A DNA stretch of 21,162 nucleotides from an uncultured Sutterella sp. (GTDB taxonomy: Bacteria; Pseudomonadota; Gammaproteobacteria; Burkholderiales; Burkholderiaceae_F). The notes under the pieces are model-generated. The model had not been told where the DNA came from. It did no database searches and saw nothing but the letters and a program-made list of their open reading frames with translations. Each line of letters starts with the position of its first letter. The stretch's first letter is position 1. This document shows positions 15,701 through 20,857 of this stretch, piece after piece. The stretch lies in assembly GCA_900552545.1 (NCBI GenBank), contig USAL01000021.1:1-21162 (forward strand). The letters are read 5' to 3'. A program made the position numbers and the translations under genes.

Positions 15701-16176
15701 TCACCTCCTCGCAGGCGGCTCTGAACCAGAGCGTTGATACCGAGATGTACTCGTTCGGTCTGCGCGCGATGTACGAGCTCAAGGCCGGCAACTTCAGCTT
15801 CGTGCCGAGCATCGGACTGCGCGTCTCGCAGCTTTCGACCGACGCCTTCCAGGTTGGCTCCGTGAAGGTTGAGGATCAGGACCAGACGCTCGTGCAGGTG
15901 CCGATTGCCCTGCGCATCAACGCTTCCGAGTTCGACGCCTCCGGCTGGTCCGTGGCTCCGAGCTTCAAGATTGCCTATGTGCCGACCTTCGGCGACAAGG
16001 ACATCGAAGTGCTCAACCACACCCAGGACGTGATCGACACCGCCCCGGTTCAGGCCGACTTCGGTCTGCGCATCGGCAAGGACAACATGATGTTCAACGT
16101 CAACATGCTCCTTGGCGCGGGTGAGTACGGCACCTCGGCCATCGGCGGCAAGGTGGGCTTCAAGTACGCCTTCTAG
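12706..16176 (+). CDS. Autotransporter (type Va) outer-membrane protein
   Basis: This large secreted protein of about 1150 residues has a signal peptide (KRTALSLAVLSVFSVVAHS, likely cut before ADID), a long Ser/Thr/Asn/Gly-rich passenger of beta-helix character (about residues 30-900), and a C-terminal autotransporter barrel (about 906-1156, from LWVDVRGENYQADNF to VGFKYAF). The final Phe is the usual outer-membrane insertion signal. The passenger has no GDSG serine-protease site and no recognised adhesin domain, so its role at the cell surface is unknown. The start is unclear: TTG 12706 is the nearest standard codon but lacks a ribosome-binding site, whereas AAGGA (12710-12714) is ideally placed for ATA at 12721, which would give a textbook 24-residue signal peptide. 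TTG 12649 is another possibility. The passenger DNA is AT-rich while the barrel DNA matches the chromosome. Confidence 0.88.
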   Translation: MQGKFISANFKRTALSLAVLSVFSVVAHSADIDASQDNITYQVTQGETIGSVTVSGGHSASIAGDEINITGAIKVTTSGRPDSTSSSLTIGTNTTESVKISVETGNAFNTNGSKLDIYGQEIHIQTASDNVFGGYGEANIGNSETKLLEISGGEYGVSVLPYKNDNGNSVSKSNGKLTLTADEVVISASVGGIWAQNNSTGYEDAYAPITINADTIRITAGKMGVVAMSQGTVKLNGNTYITAQDAILARGGSIVTINEDNTNIVQLDGNIDFNYDEKTSGTDVDAKVTLNLTGSESHWNGNALNSYTSISKIPDTDTLSVNNLSVSLSEGATWNVGSVQETSEYKEVRNDNNELLYRYKGQGQVAVSTLTLNKGTINIGDNVAKIQTLNVNGVGNQVIVSDPSSTKDQLVISKAINFSNGSELITNLNTVYTAGYETVDGVENVLTRATAKLDAEKIDVDSSATLTITDEFIYSTAGLTALTGAYGDLTLNLLNATLVAGQEAILTDGCIQSSEEVSTTVSAGTSGEASVAVKNSGGQSLVVKGSETESVSSVQFTKQDSATTGNLTLVGSAEGGALVKNAEGEAIAVTVADDVTLNLGTAGSEVETAGSLADVTLAEGGAMNVQNIAVDVNKLTTENKALIIIGNEVHRGSLSVNELALAENSTIFLDPAWSGDAALDTVANASHLAVSEITALNGNLLAGQNSLVAVGATADEAVAGFNALTAANSGLGWGESNVTAALYVAKPISFAAGSTGKIVVDGNLTALPTDLANYADNVNIAEYGMLMIDQAAIGSETAAINGTLRLADGSYVGLVGDHEGTIKLANTVNVAQGDVVDVVTDNPFITAALSQDGNSVAASLDAANGLGALASTGLQAMTRRADSVLAGTIADRTSIDQELNAGINLWVDVRGENYQADNFDNGGEFDADMGYGTFGGDMAFGAFTAGAAFQYGTGSLRSSVSSIKNSIDNYAFSLYGTYKVTDAFKLAAELAYVWGENDITSSQAALNQSVDTEMYSFGLRAMYELKAGNFSFVPSIGLRVSQLSTDAFQVGSVKVEDQDQTLVQVPIALRINASEFDASGWSVAPSFKIAYVPTFGDKDIEVLNHTQDVIDTAPVQADFGLRIGKDNMMFNVNMLLGAGEYGTSAIGGKVGFKYAF
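12710..12714 (+). promoter_or_regulatory. Shine-Dalgarno pointing at an ATA codon
   Basis: AAGGA, followed by AAA, ends six bases before the in-frame ATA at 12721. It is the only good ribosome-binding site near the autotransporter signal peptide, and no ATG, GTG or TTG follows at a suitable distance. Confidence 0.5.
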
Positions 16177-16181
16177 TCAAG

Positions 16182-16263
16182 GCTTCGCCCGAAACGGGTG
16201 AAGGCTAAAAACCAACGGCCTGATTCGGCTCCGGGAGCGAGTGCTCCCGAGCGGCCGAATCAG
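16182..16263 (+). terminator. Two hairpins after the autotransporter gene
   Basis: An imperfect hairpin (AGGCTTCGCCCG with CGGGTGAAGGCT, about 16182-16206) is followed by a large one: CTGATTCGGC (16220-16229) with GCCGAATCAG (16254-16263), and inside it CGGGAGC (16232-16238) with GCTCCCG (16243-16249). Stems are strong but no T-run follows, so termination or mRNA protection is inferred from position. Confidence 0.55.
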
Positions 16264-16740
16264 AAGTTTGCGGCCGATGCCTTCGCCCGACATCAAGGTT
16301 TATCAAGGAAGGGGTGCCCCCGTGCATCCTTTCCTTTTTCTTTGTTTCCGGAAGGCGTGCTACAGCAGCTCCCCGCGCCTCTCTTTCAGGGCGCCTGATT
16401 TGCCGCTTCTATGACCCGCATAGCCCACATCAATCAAAGGGCGAAACTGCGGCTTTGCCGGCATGCGCGCACCCCGGCTTTTTGTTATATTGTTTCCCAC
16501 AACAGACGCCGTTGCAGCGCCCGCCGCTGATCGTCATGCGGCTCTCAGGGCGCACGAAAACCGCGCCTTCAAGATCTTCCCGCCGGCGGTTCCTGCCGAC
16601 ATCTCCACGCGTTTCGATAGTCGACTGCAGGCGCAGGCCTGCGGCAGCCCGCACGAGGCCGTTTACGGATCCTGACGACGCCTGAAGGCTCTGTTTTGAT
16701 TGTTCTCACTTTTTGACTCTCACATCAAGGAAAACAAACC
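16264..16740 (+). other. Intergenic region and trxA leader
   Basis: No credible gene is seen. TATATT at 16486-16491 is a plausible -10 box with no good -35 and would give a trxA leader of about 240 nt. The ribosome-binding site of trxA, AAGGA (16727-16731), lies nine bases before its ATG. The remainder is GC-rich without other recognised signals. Confidence 0.45.
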
Positions 16741-17070
16741 ATGAGTGAAAAGATCGTTCACATCACCGACGCCGACTTCCAGAGCACCCTTGAAGGCGCC
16801 GGCGACAAGCCCGTGTTCGTCGACTTCTGGGCTCCCTGGTGCGGTCCCTGCCGCATGCTCGCCCCGTCGCTTGACGCGGCCGCAGAGGCCTATGACGGCC
16901 GCGCCGTGATCTGCAAGTACAACGTTGATGAAAACAGCACCGTTGCCAGCGCCAACGGCATCCGCGGCATCCCGACGATCCTCGTCTACAAGGCCGGCCA
17001 GCTCGTCGACCAGCATGTGGGCGCCATGGGCCGCAGCGAACTCAACGCCTTCATCGAAAAGTTCCTGTAA
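16741..17070 (+). CDS. trxA: Thioredoxin 1
   Basis: This 109-residue cytoplasmic thiol-disulfide reductant donates electrons to ribonucleotide reductase, methionine sulfoxide reductases and other proteins and is recharged by thioredoxin reductase. The active site is WCGPC (33-37) with the preceding buried Asp28 (FVDFW), and the cis-proline is Pro78 in GIRGIPTILVYK. Length and motif placement match E. coli TrxA (109 residues). ATG 16741 has the Shine-Dalgarno AAGGA nine bases upstream. It is followed by rho in the same orientation, the gene pair found in E. coli and many other proteobacteria, but here about 610 nt separate them. Confidence 0.97.
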   Translation: MSEKIVHITDADFQSTLEGAGDKPVFVDFWAPWCGPCRMLAPSLDAAAEAYDGRAVICKYNVDENSTVASANGIRGIPTILVYKAGQLVDQHVGAMGRSELNAFIEKFL

Positions 17071-17085
17071 CCGCCGCTTTGCCGA

Positions 17086-17091
17086 TATAAT
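17086..17091 (+). promoter_or_regulatory. Candidate -10 box for rho
   Basis: A perfect TATAAT just after the trxA stop codon. The best -35 candidate overlaps the last trxA codons (TTCCTG, 17062-17067) and is weak. Confidence 0.45.
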
Positions 17092-17182
17092 CCTTCCCCT
17101 CGACAGGCACGTCCGAACGAATGCATCGCTTCGTCAAGTGCCTTCGGGAGAGGCAAGCCCGGGATTGCGCGATGAAACGCGA

Positions 17183-17208
17183 AAGGCGCTCTTGCAGCGC
17201 CTTCTTTT
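17183..17208 (+). terminator. Intrinsic terminator between trxA and rho
   Basis: AAGGCGCT (17183-17190) pairs perfectly with AGCGCCTT (17196-17203) over a 5-nt loop, followed by CTTTTC. It ends trxA transcripts and, if the TATAAT at 17086 is used, would act as an attenuator about 100 nt into the rho leader. Confidence 0.7.
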
Positions 17209-17680
17209 CAACCCCGGTGCAGTGCCGGCAGATCGTCCGGCAGACAGACCTTCGTCACAATTCGCTTTTTTCTTCGGGCCGCAGGAGTTGTCTGCTGCGG
17301 TCATCCGTCAGCGCTCGAGGCCCTCTGGGTCCTGCGGCGCTCTCGCCCAGTTTCTCTCAAAGCTCTTCATAAAAATTTCGTGCCCGCCTCGCGCAGCCTC
17401 TGCGGCCGCCCTTCCGGATCCGAGTCAAGGCTCTTCGTGTAGCCCTACCTTCGCGCCGCTGAGCACCGTCCGCACGCAAATGAGCCGCCGGCGTCTTTTG
17501 CGTCATGCGACAGGCGCGCGTTCGTTTCGGATTCTGCGTTCCGGAACCCGAACCCGCAGCCCTCAGCCGACGTGACCGTCGGGCGGCGTCGACGAAACAC
17601 GAAGCCCTCTTTGAGCACAGCGCGTAACGAACGTCTGCAACGCCTCAGGTTTTTTCGTCAACACTCTTTCTTTCTACACC

Positions 17681-18943
17681 ATGCATCTTTCCGAGCTCAA
17701 AGCGCTGCACATCAGCCAGCTGCTTGACATGGCCACCGAACTTGAGATCGACAATGCGCAGCGCATGCGCAAGCAGGAGCTCATGTTCGCCATCCTCAAG
17801 AAACGCGCCCGGCAGGGCGAACAGATCTTCGGCGACGGCACCCTCGAGGTGCTGCCCGACGGCTTCGGCTTTCTGCGCAGCCCGGACACGAGCTACCTCG
17901 CGAGCACCGACGACATCTACATCTCGCCCTCGCAGATCCGCCGCTTCAACCTGCACACCGGCGACTCGATCGAAGGCGAGGTGCGCACGCCCAAGGACAA
18001 CGAGCGCTACTTCGCGCTCGTGAAGGTCGACACCGTCAACGGCCAGCCGCCCGAGGCACTCAAGCACCGCATGCTGTTTGAAAACCTCACGCCGCTCTTT
18101 CCGACCGAGCCCCTGAAGCTCGAGCGCAACATGCGCGGCGAGGAGAACGTCACCGGCCGTCTGATCGACATCATCGCCCCCATCGGCAAGGGCCAGCGCG
18201 GCCTCATCGTCGCAAGCCCCAAGTCGGGCAAGACGGTTCTCATGCAGTCGATTGCGCACGCCATCACGGCCAATCATCCCGACTGCGTGCGCATCGTGCT
18301 CCTGATCGACGAGCGTCCCGAGGAAGTGACCGAGATGCAGCGCTCCGTCAAGGGCGAAGTGATCGCCTCGACCTTCGACGAGCCGGCCACGCGCCACGTG
18401 CAGGTGGCAGAAATGGTGATCGAAAAGGCCAAGCGTCTTGCCGAAAGCAAGAAGGACGTGGTGATTCTGCTTGACTCGATCACGCGCCTTGCGCGCGCCT
18501 ACAACACCGTCGTGCCGAGCTCGGGCAAGGTGCTCACGGGCGGCGTCGACGCCAACGCCCTGCAGCGCCCCAAGCGCTTCTTCGGCGCGGCGCGCAACAT
18601 CGAGGAAGGCGGGTCGCTCACGATTCTCGGCACGGCGCTTGTTGATACCGGCAGCCGCATGGACGATGTGATTTATGAAGAATTCAAGGGCACGGGCAAC
18701 TCGGAAATCGTGCTCGAACGGCGTCTCGCTGAAAAGCGCGTCTATCCTGCCATCAACATCAACCGCTCCGGCACCCGCCGCGAGGATCTCCTCATCAAAC
18801 CCGACATCCTGCAGAAGATCTGGGTCCTGCGCAAGATCCTCTTTGACATGGACGAGGTCGAGGCAATGGAATTCCTGCTCGACAAGATCCGCAACACGAA
18901 GTCCAATGCCGAATTCTTCGACCTGATGCGCACCTCCAAATAA
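17681..18943 (+). CDS. rho: Transcription termination factor Rho
   Basis: Rho is a hexameric RNA-dependent ATPase and translocase that loads on C-rich untranslated RNA and ends transcription. The 420-residue protein lines up almost residue for residue with E. coli Rho (419). It has an N-terminal helical domain and an OSB-fold RNA-binding domain including GFGFLRS (61-67). The Walker A segment SPKSGKT has Lys181, Lys184 and Thr185, and Walker B VVILLDS has Asp265. The Q-loop region is SSGKVLTGGVDANAL (about 280-294) and the R-loop region is SRMDDVIYEEFKGTGN. It ends FFDLMRTSK. No N-terminal extension of the actinobacterial kind is present. ATG 17681 is the family start, although no clear Shine-Dalgarno precedes it. 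Confidence 0.98.
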   Translation: MHLSELKALHISQLLDMATELEIDNAQRMRKQELMFAILKKRARQGEQIFGDGTLEVLPDGFGFLRSPDTSYLASTDDIYISPSQIRRFNLHTGDSIEGEVRTPKDNERYFALVKVDTVNGQPPEALKHRMLFENLTPLFPTEPLKLERNMRGEENVTGRLIDIIAPIGKGQRGLIVASPKSGKTVLMQSIAHAITANHPDCVRIVLLIDERPEEVTEMQRSVKGEVIASTFDEPATRHVQVAEMVIEKAKRLAESKKDVVILLDSITRLARAYNTVVPSSGKVLTGGVDANALQRPKRFFGAARNIEEGGSLTILGTALVDTGSRMDDVIYEEFKGTGNSEIVLERRLAEKRVYPAININRSGTRREDLLIKPDILQKIWVLRKILFDMDEVEAMEFLLDKIRNTKSNAEFFDLMRTSK

Positions 18944-19035
18944 AGCGCTCCCTCATCCCTGAGGACGCGCTTTCGCCTCCTCAGGGAACGGTATGAGGTT
19001 TCCCGGCGCATTTTGCCGAGCTTAGCGCCATTTTT
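18942..19035 (+). terminator. Terminator cluster after rho
   Basis: AAAGCGC (18942-18948) pairs with GCGCTTT (18967-18973), enclosing CCTCA/TGAGG (18951-18964). An alternative 9-bp stem CCCTGAGGA (18957-18965) with TCCTCAGGG (18978-18986) uses some of the same bases. A third hairpin, GGCGC (19005-19009) with GCGCC (19025-19029), runs into ATTTTT. The first two are mutually exclusive; together they should end rho transcription before the oppositely oriented nuclease gene. Confidence 0.65.
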
Positions 19036-19046
19036 CGATCATCGAG

Positions 19047-19895
19047 TTATTTCTTCTTCGCTCTTTTTTTGATGACTTCAACGAGCTCATCAAAATCCTC
19101 GGGCTGATAATAAGCGCCATCCCAACACTTACTCGTGATTCCGACAATCAGGACGGGACAACCGCCAGCATCGCCCCGCTTGATTCTTTCTCCGGCCTTT
19201 TCAAGGCAAGTCGATGTTGTCGTCTTCAGATCAACCGGAGGCGGAATCTCGCCGTCAGCCACCTTCTTCAAGCGGTCAAAACTTTCCTGATCGAGCGACT
19301 CAAGATACGTCTTCCATACGCTCTGAACAAGCTGACGGCAGCTCTCCTGCTCCTTTGTAATCAAAACGGCACCGTCGATAAGACCGAGATCGTACCAGGC
19401 ACGATAAGCCGCAATATCCCGATCCAGGTTTCCGTCCTTTGCATTCCACTCGATGTCCACCGCAAGGCGCCCCCTGAGCGCATCGACTAGGTAGCCTTGC
19501 TGATAAGTGGCTTCAATCCCGATCTGAGGAAACTTCTCTTGCAGCTTCAGCCTTTGTTCCGTCGTCAGCGCGCCGATGGCGGCCGGGACACCCCCCTTGC
19601 CGACGCGCGGAATCTTATAGACGATCTGCTCGGTATCAACGCGTGTCTCAACCCAGCCATCCCCATAAAAAAAATTCTCCCAAGCCTTCACAACTTCGGA
19701 TTTATTTCCTCCGGGCTGCATGAGGTGATCCGTCGCCAACACAAAATCAGAAAGGTAGTCGCAAAGCGCTCTCCACTCCGCAGGGCAGCTTGCAGAAAGG
19801 ACGGCCGCCGCCTGACGCACCTCCATAAATTTGTATTTGTGCATCAGATTCTCTGAGACTATCTCAGGATTTTTGTAGCTTTCTGTCAATTCCAT
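19047..19895 (-). CDS. BglII/BstYI-type type II restriction endonuclease (predicted)
   Basis: This 282-residue protein is predicted to cut unmodified DNA. Its central segment has the layout of the BglII PD-(D/E)XK core. BglII has Asp84, eight residues, Glu93-x-Gln95; here Asp138, eight residues, Asp147-I-Glu149, followed by WNAKDGNLDRDIAAYRAW (150-167) and DGAVLIT (174-180), a stretch I associate with BglII/BstYI-like nucleases. Glu93 is therefore replaced by Asp, a conservative change worth testing. The N-terminal part (24-95) is helical and unlike anything I recognise. ATG 19895 was chosen over an upstream GTG because GGGAG lies seven bases before it. It is divergent from an adenine methyltransferase gene 125 bp away, the expected partner. 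DNA composition is less GC-rich than in rho, which suggests acquisition. Confidence 0.75.
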   Translation of the reverse strand: MELTESYKNPEIVSENLMHKYKFMEVRQAAAVLSASCPAEWRALCDYLSDFVLATDHLMQPGGNKSEVVKAWENFFYGDGWVETRVDTEQIVYKIPRVGKGGVPAAIGALTTEQRLKLQEKFPQIGIEATYQQGYLVDALRGRLAVDIEWNAKDGNLDRDIAAYRAWYDLGLIDGAVLITKEQESCRQLVQSVWKTYLESLDQESFDRLKKVADGEIPPPVDLKTTTSTCLEKAGERIKRGDAGGCPVLIVGITSKCWDGAYYQPEDFDELVEVIKKRAKKK

Positions 19896-19902
19896 CTCTT
19901 CG

Positions 19903-19907
19903 CTCCC
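19903..19907 (-). promoter_or_regulatory. Shine-Dalgarno of the restriction endonuclease gene
   Basis: GGGAG on the minus strand, seven bases before ATG 19895. It decides against the GTG 36 bases further upstream. Confidence 0.6.
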
Positions 19908-19963
19908 GTCCCCAACACACGGACTCAGCACCCCAAGCTGCTCGAATCCGTATCGGAAAAAAT

Positions 19964-19984
19964 AAAAGATCCGAAAAAAGATCC
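19964..19984. repeat. Two tandem AAAAGATCC repeats in the divergent promoter region
   Basis: AAAAGATCC occurs at 19964-19972 and 19976-19984, a 12-bp period, within an A-rich tract. Each contains AGATCC, which fits RGATCY. They lie upstream of the methyltransferase -10 box and overlap the likely promoter of the nuclease gene on the other strand (TTGGAT at 19986-19981, TATTTT at 19964-19959, 16 bp apart). Confidence 0.6.
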
Positions 19985-19993
19985 AAAATGTCG

Positions 19994-20013
19994 TAGAATG
20001 CGTGCGCTAGGAG
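19994..20013 (+). promoter_or_regulatory. Methyltransferase -10 box and ribosome-binding site
   Basis: TAGAAT at 19994-19999 is a fair -10 box with no good -35. AGGAG at 20009-20013 ends seven bases before ATG 20021. If this -10 is used the leader is only about 15 nt, so transcription and translation signals nearly coincide. Confidence 0.55.
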
Positions 20014-20020
20014 ATATTTT

Positions 20021-20857
20021 ATGGATGATTTACCACGCACCTCCGGGGGATTTTGCACCATTCTTGCCGACCCCCCTTGGCGCTTTACGAACCGCACGGG
20101 CAAAGTCGCGCCGGAACACAAACGCTTGGGAAGATACGGCACCATGTCCCTTGACGAAATCAAAGCGCTTCCTGTCGCCGAGATAGCGGCCCCAAACGCC
20201 CACCTCTATCTCTGGGTTCCCAATGCCCTGCTGCCCGAAGGACTTGACGTCATGCGGCAATGGGGGTTTCGGTACGTCACCAACATCATCTGGGCCAAGC
20301 GGCGCAAAGACGGCGGCCCCGATGGCCGCGGCGTAGGCTTCTACTTTAGAAACGTCACCGAAATCCTCCTTTTCGGCGTGCGCGGCTCATTGCGCACGTT
20401 GGCGGCGGGCCGTCGTCAGGTCAACATGATTGAAAGCCGCAAGCGCGAGCATTCAAGAAAACCAGATGAGCAGTACGCACTCATCGAGAGCTGCAGCCCC
20501 GGGCCGTATCTGGAAATGTTTGCCCGATATCCGCAGGACGGCTGGACCGTTTGGGGCAACGAAGCCGATGAAGCCATCGTTCCCCAGGGAAAACAGTACA
20601 AGGGCTATGCCGGAGGTGAAATTCTCACGGCACCTGTGCTCAAACCCCAGGCCCGGCTGACGCCGGAGAGCACGCTCGCTCTTGGTCTGTCGCTCAAGGG
20701 ACGATACGACAGCGGCGTATCGATCAATGAAATTGCAGCCGAAACGGGCTACAGCATTGCGCGCGTGCGTTCCCTCCTTAAGGTGGTCCATACTGAGTTT
20801 CGTCCTCGCGGCCGTCCCACGGCAAAGGACGCTGACAGCACCCCGCTGCTCATTTGA
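20021..20857 (+). CDS. MT-A70 family DNA adenine methyltransferase with C-terminal HTH and AT-hook-like motif
   Basis: This 278-residue protein should transfer methyl groups from S-adenosylmethionine to adenine N6, protecting host DNA from the divergently encoded nuclease. The catalytic motif is DPPW (17-20). Other MT-A70 features are HLYLWVPNALLPEGLDVM (61-78), GFRYVTNIIWAK (82-93), FYFRNVTEILLFGVRG (107-122), REHSRKPDEQYALIE (142-156) and GWTVWGNE (174-181). After the catalytic domain, residues 222-255 (SLKGRYDSGVSINEIAAETG onward to RVRSLLK) look like a helix-turn-helix, followed by RPRGRPTAK (261-269) with the RGRP core of an AT-hook. Typical MT-A70 methylases of this size class end near the catalytic domain, so the tail suggests target binding or autoregulation. 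ATG 20021 has a strong Shine-Dalgarno. Phage-type solitary methylases are the alternative class. Confidence 0.87.
   Translation: MDDLPRTSGGFCTILADPPWRFTNRTGKVAPEHKRLGRYGTMSLDEIKALPVAEIAAPNAHLYLWVPNALLPEGLDVMRQWGFRYVTNIIWAKRRKDGGPDGRGVGFYFRNVTEILLFGVRGSLRTLAAGRRQVNMIESRKREHSRKPDEQYALIESCSPGPYLEMFARYPQDGWTVWGNEADEAIVPQGKQYKGYAGGEILTAPVLKPQARLTPESTLALGLSLKGRYDSGVSINEIAAETGYSIARVRSLLKVVHTEFRPRGRPTAKDADSTPLLI

Larger units (their letters stand above)
17071..17680 (+). other. Long trxA-rho intergenic region, probable rho leader
   Basis: No gene is recognised in 610 bases. TATAAT at 17086-17091 would start transcription near 17098 and give a leader of about 580 nt. Within it are a terminator-like hairpin (17183-17208), a hairpin TGCCGG/CCGGCA (17223-17242) and another CCGCAG/CTGCGG (17279-17300), with pyrimidine-rich segments around 17340-17370. 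In E. coli rho is autoregulated through termination in its leader; a similar arrangement here is inference. Confidence 0.5.

Noticed and set aside
14149..16020. Open frame of 623 codons antisense to the autotransporter
   Set aside because: Same cause: low stop frequency opposite a GC-rich gene, no recognisable domains and no ribosome-binding site.
12706..16176. Autotransporter as a SPATE-type serine protease or a known adhesin
   Set aside because: No GDSG catalytic serine motif, no lipase or pertactin RGD feature seen; only a generic beta-helix-like passenger can be claimed.
16925..17575. Open frame running through the 3' part of trxA and the rho leader
   Set aside because: It overlaps trxA out of frame and gives a Ser/Arg/Pro-rich product without motifs; better explained as noncoding leader.
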